A DNA stretch of 64,000 nt from Leptonema illini DSM 21528 (GTDB taxonomy: Bacteria > Spirochaetota > Leptospiria > Leptospirales > Leptonemataceae), in assembly GCF_000243335.1 (NCBI RefSeq), contig NZ_JH597773.1, positions 320,365 through 384,364 of the forward strand, in the 5' to 3' direction. Of this stretch, positions 53,868-64,000 are shown piece by piece. The notes beneath the pieces were generated by a model that was given only the letters and a program-made list of their open reading frames with translations, was not told the DNA's origin and made no database searches. The translations under genes and the position numbers were made by a program. Positions within the stretch are counted from its first letter, which is position 1. Each line of letters starts with the position of its first letter.

Positions 53868-53939
53868 CCGGAATTGTTCTCCATTTCGCGTCCCGATCAC
53901 CATTCCCCGAGAGGTTCCTGTGCATTTCAGCGCGAAACA
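53868..53939 (-). repeat. Dispersed repeat with hairpin ends, copy 2
   Basis: TTTCGCG at 53884-53890 and CGCGAAA at 53931-53937 form perfect inverted ends of a 54-base unit. The stretch 53571-53968 between tip copy 3 and the next lipoprotein gene holds these two repeats and otherwise only broken frames. Confidence 0.65.
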
Positions 53940-53968
53940 CTCCTGATGAGACAGGACAACAGCAATAC

Positions 53969-54652
53969 CTACTGAGAATTGCGCGGAACAGTCCATAAGT
54001 ATCGCTGAACAACGGGTTCATCGCGGCGCTGAAGTTCGCCGTACTCTTTTGCGATTTCCAGACTATCAACCTCGTTTTTCGTTATACTTCCTTCCGGACA
54101 TATAGCCAGGCCATCCATGCATGCAACTTTTTGTGCATGTTTAGTGGCTGCATCTATTATTGCCCATCGAGCGACAATAATCAAGGGCGGTTCAGAGCGG
54201 ACCAGATAGTCTCCATGAAATATGGCCGACTGTGTCTCCATTTTCACGAGACTTCCGTTCTTTCCTGTAATATCAGATGACACAGCAGCCCTGGCCTGCA
54301 CCGAATACACTGGAACGAGCGAGCCTATGGACCACGTATGGAACGATACCTCTCGCAACACAATGACAATACTTCGAACCGAGTTGTTGCATTCTTCTGA
54401 TTCAAACACTGAATAGTATTTCGACAGTTGCTGCTTTATTACTTCCTTGAAGAAGGGGAAAGGAAACAAAAAAACACCAATACTTCGATCAGCTGGGTAG
54501 ACAGTATGATCGTTGGAAAAATCGATACACAATGCCTCTGATGACTGTCCTGAAGGGTAAGGAGCTCCCAGCGTCCCAAGCGATTTAACGGTCGAACATG
54601 ATGAGACAATGACTGCGAATGCAGTGAACACAACGGTCCTATTCAGTTTCAT
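53969..54652 (-). CDS. Lipoprotein, putative immunity protein 2 of the Rhs array
   Basis: 227 residues; lipobox VSSC (VVFTAFAVIVSSCSTVKSLGTLGAP). Shared with its paralogues are LGxP after the lipid Cys, ALCIDF, the VYPADRSIGVFLFPFPFFKEVIKQQLSKYYSV block and LIIVARWAIIDAATKHAQKVACMDGLAICPEG. It ends EPVVQRYLWTVPRN, close to IWKVPR of the 52780 paralogue. It overlaps the stop of the 98-residue Rhs tip by four bases. Pairing with that tip as immunity protein is inferred from order only. Confidence 0.7.
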   Translation of the reverse strand: MKLNRTVVFTAFAVIVSSCSTVKSLGTLGAPYPSGQSSEALCIDFSNDHTVYPADRSIGVFLFPFPFFKEVIKQQLSKYYSVFESEECNNSVRSIVIVLREVSFHTWSIGSLVPVYSVQARAAVSSDITGKNGSLVKMETQSAIFHGDYLVRSEPPLIIVARWAIIDAATKHAQKVACMDGLAICPEGSITKNEVDSLEIAKEYGELQRRDEPVVQRYLWTVPRNSQ

Positions 54653-54945
54653 AATTTCCTCTCATATTCGCTGTAAACTTTTTCGAGCACCAAGCCTAAT
54701 CCCTTCCAGACGAAGAAAGCAACGCCCAGCAATTCAAAAATATCATCAAGGCCGAGCTGAGCCATTGAATAAAGATGGCTAACGGTATTGCCGGCTATAA
54801 CATCGTAGACCATGCCAGCGTGTCCCAAGCAAATAAACCCCAGCTTCAGGCCCAGCCAGAATGGCTTATATTTCAACAAGATAAGACCGGACAACCGTTC
54901 TTCAAAACCACGAACTAAAGGAATACCCAAAGATCGAATACTCAA
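54649..54945 (-). CDS. Orphan Rhs C-terminal tip (copy 2)
   Basis: 98 residues with no Rhs core. Residues 45-98, MVYDVIAGNTVSHLYSM...LLGVAFFVWKGLGLVLEKVYSEYERKL, match the end of the Rhs protein at 55591 (MVYDVASLSMDGHVYTM...LLGVPLFGWKALAFALDRIYDEYERRL). Two hydrophobic segments (about 27-42 and 72-88) suggest membrane contact. It overlaps the upstream lipoprotein by 44 bases and the next one by four. It is probably a displaced tip that could replace the tip of an Rhs protein by recombination; it may not be translated on its own. Confidence 0.6.
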   Translation of the reverse strand: MSIRSLGIPLVRGFEERLSGLILLKYKPFWLGLKLGFICLGHAGMVYDVIAGNTVSHLYSMAQLGLDDIFELLGVAFFVWKGLGLVLEKVYSEYERKL

Positions 54946-55594
54946 CCTTTGGCTCCCCGGCCATTTTGATCTTATTGTACTCGGCGATAGCCCCCTTTAT
55001 TGTTTGCTGCTCATCTTTTTGATTACTACATTCAGTTAGTCCTTTGCTGCACGCCAGTTGTTGAACACTTTTTTTTGCAGCATCACGAATCGCTGCTCTG
55101 GCGACTACTATCATTACAATCCTGGAACTTGCCAATTCATGAATTGTGTAAGTAGCTGATGTTGCTGTTACCTTGCGCCGAGAATGATCAGGTGCAATCA
55201 TATTCAACTCAATGGTTGCATAGCTTTCAGCTTCGGAAACGGGGAATGGGCCAGCCGATCCACCCATTCCCTGGAAGTGAAGATTCTGTAATGAGGCAGA
55301 TACAATAGTATCGTCAACGGCACAATCTGTCCCTGTATTTACTCGGAAGTACGAGCGTAATTCTGTATTCAGAGTTGCTTCAAAAAACTCTGAAGGATCA
55401 AAATAAAAACCGAGACCCTTTCCTTCCTCATACCGCCTCTCTTTGTCAATAATGTCGAGACAAATCGATTCATGAGCAGGCAGTTCCTTCGGCGTAAATT
55501 CAACCGGTGCCCCCAGCGTCACCGTTACTCGACAACCAGAACCCAATAAGACGGCTGCAACCAGAAGCGGTATCAAACAATTGGACTTATTCAT
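54902..55594 (-). CDS. Lipoprotein, putative immunity protein 1 of the Rhs array
   Basis: 230 residues with lipobox GSGC (LLVAAVLLGSGCRVTVTLGAP). The shared paralogue blocks are TVTLGAP, ICLDIIDKERRYEEGKGLGFYFDPSEFFEATLNTELRSYFRV and MIVVARAAIRDAAKKSVQQLACSKGLTEC. Its C-terminus differs from the other two (YSIFGYSFSSWF), as if exchanged. The start ATGA overlaps the stop of the Rhs gene. A lipoprotein next to an Rhs tip fits immunity against a toxin acting at the envelope. Confidence 0.72.
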   Translation of the reverse strand: MNKSNCLIPLLVAAVLLGSGCRVTVTLGAPVEFTPKELPAHESICLDIIDKERRYEEGKGLGFYFDPSEFFEATLNTELRSYFRVNTGTDCAVDDTIVSASLQNLHFQGMGGSAGPFPVSEAESYATIELNMIAPDHSRRKVTATSATYTIHELASSRIVMIVVARAAIRDAAKKSVQQLACSKGLTECSNQKDEQQTIKGAIAEYNKIKMAGEPKVEYSIFGYSFSSWF

Positions 55595-57135
55595 AAGCGT
55601 CGTTCATACTCATCATAAATTCTATCAAGAGCAAAGGCAAGTGCCTTCCAGCCGAACAATGGAACACCCAGGAGGGATAATTTTTCGGAAAATGCCAACT
55701 GTAGCATAGTATAGACATGGCCGTCCATGCTCAGCGACGCCACGTCATAAACCATCAAAGCGTATTTAAGGTATGTTAAACCAGTCTGTAGATAACCCCA
55801 TGCAGTAGGACATGCTGCCGAAGCCCACTCCACAAATTCCAATCCCCCTGCATATCCAGAAAGAATTGCTATCGCTAATACCTGTATTGCTCCACCGAGA
55901 AAAGCTCCCGCCCTTGCGCTACTCTCATTCCAGTGAATGTTGTTAAAGCTCGATGTGCCGAGTCCGCCGAGGCCATATCCTACCGTACACCCGAGGCAGA
56001 GCATGAGTGCAAGGGATTGTACGGTGAGGGCAGCGGCTGCCGCTGTGACGACTGTGGCAGAGACAAGAAACGCTGCTGTCATCACCGTTCCCAGAGCGCC
56101 GGCAGCACCGAGAGCTACACCGGCTGAGGCCATAGAAGCGGCAAATGCTCCGGCTCCCAGAGCTGCCCCGGCCACTGCAAGGCCGGTGGCGCCGGTGATG
56201 GCCAGGGCTGCTGTTCCAAGACCGGCGGCGCCCGCGCCTGCGAGAGCTATTCCGGCCGAGGCCATAGAGGCACCAAATGCTCCGGCACCGAGAGCAGCTC
56301 CCGTTACGGCAAGGCCGGTGGCGCCGATTACGCCCATGGCCGCCGAGCCAATGCCTGCGGCACCTAATGCACCTGCACCGGCAAGTGCTACGCCAGCCGA
56401 TGCCGTAGATGCAGCAAAGGCTCCTGCGCCGAGGGCTCCTCCCCCTACGGCAAGGCCGGTGGCGGCGATGGGGAATGCGGCCATGACGCCTAAGGCTGTG
56501 CCGAGTCCGCGACCGAAACTTGCCCAGCGTTTACTGCTGACAAAGGTCATCCGCTGAGCCCAGTTGCCTTTAAACCGGCTGCTGAGCCAGCTTTCTCCCG
56601 TTGGATCTGTAAAGTTGACGGGGTTGTTATTGGCATACTGGTATCTATCCCAGTTATCAAAGCCGGCACGTTCTGTATGCACGGGATCAGGCTGCAAGAA
56701 ACGTCCCGTTTCTGGATCATAGAGTCGTGCTTTGTAGTTATACAGGCCGGTCTCGCGTTCCAACTCCTGTCCGGTAAACATGAACGTCTCGCCATAGTGA
56801 ATGCCGTTTCTATCGGGATCGAGATCGGTGAGGTCCGAGTTCACCCTGCCAAAGGGCTCGTAGACGAATCGTGCCACGGCTACTCCGTCACTGTTTGTAA
56901 CGATATCTGTAGATCCGTTATGGGTTGAGATAAAATAGAAGGCTCCGAGTACCGACATGATATTGCTCTCGCCGCCTTCTGAGCTTCCCTTGAAGAGGCC
57001 GTTGGCGAACCCGCCCCGCATCCTCGACCCGGCGGGATCAGTGTGACGGAAGAGGATGATACGGGAAAACATACCAAATGCTTCGCTCCTGGTAACACAA
57101 ACCAGACGGCTATATGCGTTTGTCGGATAAGCCAT
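55591..57135 (-). CDS. Rhs-family protein fragment with Ala/Gly-rich membrane domain and variable tip
   Basis: 514 residues, far shorter than full Rhs proteins. Residues 66-100 (FYFISTHNGSTDIVTNSDGVAVARFVYEPFGRV) and 120-180 (FTGQELERETGLYNYKARLYDPETGRFLQPDP...QYANNNPVNFTDPTG) are the end of the Rhs core. Residues 225-360 are three repeats of an Ala/Gly-rich hydrophobic unit. Residues 400-514 are the tip, hydrophobic, ending IYDEYERRL. The first 60 residues lack core repeats and include a dispersed repeat, so the N-terminus is lost or displaced. Such proteins deliver a C-terminal toxin; the membrane-like tip suggests a pore-former, which is inference. Confidence 0.8.
   Translation of the reverse strand: MAYPTNAYSRLVCVTRSEAFGMFSRIILFRHTDPAGSRMRGGFANGLFKGSSEGGESNIMSVLGAFYFISTHNGSTDIVTNSDGVAVARFVYEPFGRVNSDLTDLDPDRNGIHYGETFMFTGQELERETGLYNYKARLYDPETGRFLQPDPVHTERAGFDNWDRYQYANNNPVNFTDPTGESWLSSRFKGNWAQRMTFVSSKRWASFGRGLGTALGVMAAFPIAATGLAVGGGALGAGAFAASTASAGVALAGAGALGAAGIGSAAMGVIGATGLAVTGAALGAGAFGASMASAGIALAGAGAAGLGTAALAITGATGLAVAGAALGAGAFAASMASAGVALGAAGALGTVMTAAFLVSATVVTAAAAALTVQSLALMLCLGCTVGYGLGGLGTSSFNNIHWNESSARAGAFLGGAIQVLAIAILSGYAGGLEFVEWASAACPTAWGYLQTGLTYLKYALMVYDVASLSMDGHVYTMLQLAFSEKLSLLGVPLFGWKALAFALDRIYDEYERRL
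56056..56463 (-). repeat. Three tandem coding repeats of an Ala/Gly-rich unit
   Basis: Units start at ATGLAV (residues 225, 272 and 316 of the Rhs fragment) and are 44-47 codons long. Each reads ATGLAV-x-G-x-ALGAGAF then ASxASAG-x-ALAGAGA, with few differences. Confidence 0.85.
57004..57036 (+). repeat. 33-base palindromic repeat, copy 2 (right edge of the Rhs array)
   Basis: Identical to 52396-52428 except for one base, same orientation. Here it falls inside the N-terminal codons of the Rhs fragment (DPAGSRMRGGFANG). Confidence 0.85.
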
Positions 57136-57454
57136 GTATCAACACAATCTTCGGTATGAGCGGTATATTGATTTCGTTCTCACATTTGCTCTTTCTATTC
57201 AGGTATTCAAGGCAGGACAGCATCGCAGCCTTTTCTGCGGCGGCGCACGTACCTGGCGCTATCGTCCCGGCGAGTTCTCTCTGCAAACAGACTTCGTAAG
57301 AGCTACCCGAAAGTCCCAATATGCAGATTCTCTCCCAACCACTGGGATCTCTATACTGTTCACAGGACGCCCTTGGAGAGATGCACCCATTCATCACGCA
57401 CACCAGTATAACCACACCGACCATTAATAGGGGATGAATGTTAAACCTCTCCAT
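57110..57454 (-). CDS. Cysteine-rich lipoprotein of unknown function
   Basis: 114 residues with lipobox MNGC (LLMVGVVILVCVMNGCISPRASC). Eight or so cysteines follow in the mature part (CEQYRDPSGWERICILG, EVCLQREL, GTCAAAEKAAMLSCLEYLNRKSKCENE), which suggests disulfides. It is not a paralogue of the three array lipoproteins. The 3' end overlaps the start of the Rhs fragment by 26 bases. Function unknown. Confidence 0.55.
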   Translation of the reverse strand: MERFNIHPLLMVGVVILVCVMNGCISPRASCEQYRDPSGWERICILGLSGSSYEVCLQRELAGTIAPGTCAAAEKAAMLSCLEYLNRKSKCENEINIPLIPKIVLIHGLSDKRI

Positions 57455-57649
57455 CTATTCCCTCCATTCTTTCGGAATATTCTCTACAGGCAAATCTGAC
57501 ACAGTAGCATCCGTGTCGGTTTGCAAAGGTTCTCTTGAAGTTGAGCTTCAAAAGTCTTACGTCAAAGTCGATTTTGTAGAAATCGCCCTGGGAGGCTACA
57601 TCCGGTAGCCTTAAACAAGCATCCTTACAAAACAGAACGGACCCGAAGC

Positions 57650-59028
57650 GATTATGTCCCGAATTTAGTTAGAGTTTGAAAAGGCGGAACCCTGGCCCAA
57701 AATGGGCCGAACAACCACATTCCCTTACGGAGGGTTCCAAGTGAAGAAGAACGAACGGGCAGAAAACAGTCAAACACAAAGCCTGGCGGCCGATGAGTTT
57801 CGGGATTATATTCGAACCAGCCTCGATTCCCGTGTGCGCGAATTTGCACTCGGCTACGTAGGAGCTTTGATTCTCGAAGAAATCGAAACGTTATGCGGCA
57901 AGACAGGGGAGCATAAGAGAGGCCGTGGATTTGCTCATCGAGGCGGCAGCCAGCGAGGTTCCATTGTGCTCGATGGAGAAAGGGTGGCCATCCAGAAGCC
58001 CAGAGCTCGACGTAACGGCAAGGAGGTGAAGCTGGAGCGATATGAGATCCTTCAGGATCGCTCTGATCTTCGCGAGCATGTTGAGCGCCTGATGCTGGCG
58101 GGCATCAGCACCCGGAACTATGAAAAGACGCTGAGAAAGACAGAAGCCTCTCTCGGCCTTTCGCGGAGTGCGGTTTCGCGGGAGTTTGTGAAGTCCAGCC
58201 GTGAGTCGCTCAATCATTTGAATTCACGCAGGTTTCCTGATCAGACATTCTGGTGTATTGTTCTTGATGGCATCGTATTCGGCGGCTCTGTCGTAATCGT
58301 TGCTCTCGGGGTCGATACGGCCGGAAACAAGCATTTTCTGGGCATTTCTGAGGGGTCTACAGAGAATGCTGATAGCGCACTCAGTGTCCTTCAATCAATC
58401 GAGAGCCGTGATATCCGCTTCACAGATCGTGTGCTTGTCGTCATGGATGGATCAAAGGCTCTTGAAAAAGCGGCCAGAGAGTTCTTCGGAAAGAAGGCAG
58501 AGATCCAACTCTGCTACCTTCATAAACAGAGAAATGTTCTTGCCAAGCTCCCACGGAAGTATCATGCAGAATTCTGCAAGAGATACAAGCAGGCATTCAG
58601 CGCTAACAGTTACGAAGATGTCGCAAGCGAGATGCGGTCCGTTCTATCATGGCTCGAATCCATCAGCTACAGTGCCTCTCAGAGTCTTCAGGAGGGTTTA
58701 GAGGCACTGTTAACGCTGCATCGCATCAATATGCCGCCGAAATTGAGAACATCCTTTTACACAACCAATCTGATCGATTCGGCATTCTCGAATCCCAGAT
58801 CTCAGCTTAACCGGGTTAAACGGTCAAGGCCTCAGACAGACCAGGTGCTCCGATGGGTCGGCAGTCTCCTGCTATCACAGGAGGAACAATTCCGTAAGGT
58901 GCGGTCATACACTCATATCCATGAGTTCTTAAACAGCTTCCTGGATAAAAAGATTGACGAGCGGATCTCGGCATAGGATGCATTCAGTGGGTCCCGCCTC
59001 AAAGTCTAACTATCACTGGGACATAGTC
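57650..59028 (+). mobile_element. IS256-family insertion sequence, complete
   Basis: The ends are GATTATGTCCC (left) and, inverted, GACTATGTCCC (right), followed inward by TTAGTTAGAGTTTGA against TAGTTAGACTTTGA and GCGGAACCC against GCGGGACCC. The element is 1379 bases. An 8-bp direct repeat CCCGAAGC flanks it at 57642-57649 and 59029-59036, the target duplication size typical of IS256. It holds one intact transposase gene. Confidence 0.9.
57741..58976 (+). CDS. IS256-family (Mutator-type) transposase
   Basis: 411 residues from the GTG at 57741, seven bases after GGAGG; a GTG/ATG-like start further upstream (57702) lacks a ribosome site. DDE residues are likely the Asp in WCIVLDGIVFGG, the Asp in VLVVMDGSKALEKAAREFF, and the Glu/Asp region near SFYTTNLIDSAFSNPRSQLNRVKRSRP. 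LCYLHKQRNVLAKLPRKYH is the family C/H motif. It moves the element by cut or copy steps through a circular form. No frame breaks are seen. Confidence 0.9.
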   Translation: MKKNERAENSQTQSLAADEFRDYIRTSLDSRVREFALGYVGALILEEIETLCGKTGEHKRGRGFAHRGGSQRGSIVLDGERVAIQKPRARRNGKEVKLERYEILQDRSDLREHVERLMLAGISTRNYEKTLRKTEASLGLSRSAVSREFVKSSRESLNHLNSRRFPDQTFWCIVLDGIVFGGSVVIVALGVDTAGNKHFLGISEGSTENADSALSVLQSIESRDIRFTDRVLVVMDGSKALEKAAREFFGKKAEIQLCYLHKQRNVLAKLPRKYHAEFCKRYKQAFSANSYEDVASEMRSVLSWLESISYSASQSLQEGLEALLTLHRINMPPKLRTSFYTTNLIDSAFSNPRSQLNRVKRSRPQTDQVLRWVGSLLLSQEEQFRKVRSYTHIHEFLNSFLDKKIDERISA

Positions 59029-59108
59029 CCCGAAGCCACGAACACTGATGGAATCCACCGGGGGTTCCATAAACCCGATGCCGGCGTAAGCATACCTTTC
59101 CCCAGCCT

Positions 59109-59215
59109 GCTCGCTCCCCCTGCGTAGCGAAGCAGGAGTGCGAAGCGACGGCGCCTGGCGCAGCCTGGGCCCTGCGGGTCGATCGCGCCACGCGCCGGAC
59201 GCAGGGGGAGCGAGC
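59109..59215. repeat. GC-rich inverted repeat, 16-bp arms
   Basis: Bases 59109-59124 (GCTCGCTCCCCCTGCG) are the exact reverse complement of 59200-59215. The 75-base inside has further short stems (GGCGCC, CGCGCC). It lies between the IS and the phasin-like gene and looks like a dispersed palindromic element. Confidence 0.7.
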
Positions 59216-59225
59216 GGGCCTTGCC

Positions 59226-59738
59226 TTACTTCTTATGCTCGGGTTCTTCGGATTCAGAGAAAACGATGGAGACCATGCGCTCTTCGTCGGAGTGCGCCGG
59301 TTGGAAGGGATCGGTGCCGCCTTCTGTTCCGGCGATGAGCTTCTCGATGCTGTGACGGAATCGGTCGGGCGCCTGCTCTTTCAGCGATTGAGCGAGTGTC
59401 TGCATGCGATCACGCACTCCGCCCATCTCCTTTTCTCCCTGCTTCTTAATGGTATCAATCTGCCCTTCAAGGCCCGAAAGCAGCTGTTCATAGTTGCGTC
59501 CGGCCTCCTGAACGAGGCCCTGGAGCCGGGTCTCAGCCTTTGATGATACCTGACGCAGGCTTGCGATGGTTTGATCGAGGGTCTGGCGCAGGCGCTCGGC
59601 CGTTTCGGATTGATCAGCCTCTCCCTGTCGTTTCAGATTGTCATAGGAGGATTGCAGATGCTGCAGGGCCTGCCGCAGTCCCTTTTCTCCTTCTTTATAA
59701 AGGCCGATTCCGGCGTTCAGGATATCATGAATGGGCAT
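59226..59738 (-). CDS. Phasin-like coiled-coil protein
   Basis: 170 residues. MPIHDILNAGIGLYKEGEKGLRQALQHLQSSYDNLKRQGEADQSE opens like phasin/PhaF-type proteins (a hydrophobic helix with GLGLxxxGE, then a long amphipathic helix). The middle is helical coiled coil (LRQVSSKAETRLQGLVQEAGRNYEQLLSGLEGQIDTI), the end acidic. Phasins coat storage granules, but no PHA gene is in the window, so a general scaffold is as likely. Annotated only by pattern. Confidence 0.5.
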   Translation of the reverse strand: MPIHDILNAGIGLYKEGEKGLRQALQHLQSSYDNLKRQGEADQSETAERLRQTLDQTIASLRQVSSKAETRLQGLVQEAGRNYEQLLSGLEGQIDTIKKQGEKEMGGVRDRMQTLAQSLKEQAPDRFRHSIEKLIAGTEGGTDPFQPAHSDEERMVSIVFSESEEPEHKK

Positions 59739-59989
59739 GGTCGATCCTCGCTGAGTCCAGGTTCAGGGCTGTGAGTTTCCCGATATCGGGAGAGCTCAGG
59801 CAGCATTCTACCTCCCAGGGAATCCTGGTGCAGCGCAAAAAGCAACCATTTTCGTCGCCAGAACGCCAAAATCAGAGCTGATAGTTGAAAAACGGTTTAC
59901 ATCCGACTGAAAACGGCGTTGTTGACACTTTTCTGACTGGCCGGATGGGTACAGATTGATTATCTGTTCAGCCAGACTGAGAGGTGGAA

Positions 59990-60385
59990 ATGTCCAAGAA
60001 AGAGAATCCCGCTATGCCGAAAAAGAAAGTGGATGAGTTCCGTACCATCCTGCTCAAGGAGCGGGCAGCCCTGCTTCATGATCTTGAGCTCGAACAGGAT
60101 AGCTTCATTTACAACGATCAGGGAGATCTTGTCGATATCGCCGATAGCGTCATCCTGAACGACCTGATCAATCGCCTCTCTGATATGGATGCCGATAAGC
60201 TGAAACAGATCGACAGGGCGCTTGAGAAGATCGAAGACGGTAGCTACGGTATCTGCGAGGGAACGGGCAAGCCGATTCCCGAGGCGCGCCTGAAGGCCGT
60301 TCCGTGGACTCCCTACTCCATCGAATACGCCGAGTCGCTTGAAAAGACAAAGAACCGCAAGTATCCTCGCGCACCTATCGATTGA
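59990..60385 (+). CDS. DksA/TraR-like protein lacking the zinc cysteines
   Basis: 131 residues from the ATG at 59990, preceded by GAGAGG. A coiled coil ([23 protein letters not shown]...[60 protein letters not shown]) fits Dks[22 protein letters not shown] is the family zinc-finger block, but only one of four cysteines is left: C-x-x-T replaces C-x-x-C and Y-x-x-Y replaces the second pair. It may bind RNA polymerase without zinc. A TTGACA lies upstream (about 59923), a possible -35. Confidence 0.82.
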   Translation: MSKKENPAMPKKKVDEFRTILLKERAALLHDLELEQDSFIYNDQGDLVDIADSVILNDLINRLSDMDADKLKQIDRALEKIEDGSYGICEGTGKPIPEARLKAVPWTPYSIEYAESLEKTKNRKYPRAPID

Positions 60386-60461
60386 CGCCTCGCTTGCATT
60401 GCCGATGTTCCGGGATCTCTTTGCGAAGGGATTCCGGATCAGCATGCGCTCCTTTTCATAG

Positions 60462-64000
<3,539 letters not shown>

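Noticed and set aside
53599-54069. Short minus-strand frames between lipoproteins
   Set aside because: They are readings of the two hairpin-ended repeats and contain no signal, family or coupling to neighbours.

Overview
The window looks like chromosomal DNA of a moderately GC-rich spirochaete of the Leptospiraceae, most like Leptonema. The reasons are an OmpL1-type porin, a Kdo transferase (so an LPS-type outer membrane), the spirochaete flagellar blocks flbD-motA-motB-fliL and flhF-flhG-whiG, a MAF/DUF115 protein, a giant spirochaete-type coiled-coil membrane protein and many lipoproteins. Genus-level assignment is an inference from protein similarity recalled from memory; no search was run.

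Layout. 1-7 kb: a citrate-synthase-like gene with altered active-site residues, a recX-like gene, the coiled-coil protein and an Rrf2 regulator. 7-15 kb: DUF1858 protein, leucyl aminopeptidase, a PrxQ peroxiredoxin with a histone-H1-like tail divergent from thioredoxin reductase, a MazF-type toxin-antitoxin pair, an omega-like protein coupled to a MAF protein, and ribosomal protein S4. 15-26 kb: flagellar regulation and motor genes interleaved with class I aldolase, a HAD hydrolase and waaA. 26-41 kb: CPBP protease, oxidoreductase, RNase H, ompL1, pseudouridine synthase, acyltransferase, a Trk/Ktr potassium system, a frameshifted relA/spoT, fapA, aroA, hisI and a rhodanese lipoprotein. 41-46 kb: gamma carbonic anhydrase, a midasin-like AAA/VWA protein, an SDR enzyme and L32.

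46-59 kb is the accessory part. A group II intron sits in a dispersed palindromic repeat next to a MITE-like element. After pheS-pheT comes an array of Rhs C-terminal tips. Each tip ends in a similar sequence and overlaps, by the same four bases, the start of a lipoprotein gene; the three lipoproteins are paralogues. This looks like an array of toxin-tip and immunity-lipoprotein modules in which the tip carries an Ala/Gly-rich membrane domain, and it is the best candidate here for an undescribed system. The array lies between two direct copies of a 33-base repeat and is followed by a complete IS256-family element with an 8-bp target duplication. 59-64 kb returns to housekeeping genes: a phasin-like coiled coil, a zinc-less DksA-like protein, gyrB and the start of mutS.

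No tRNA, rRNA or CRISPR array was recognised.
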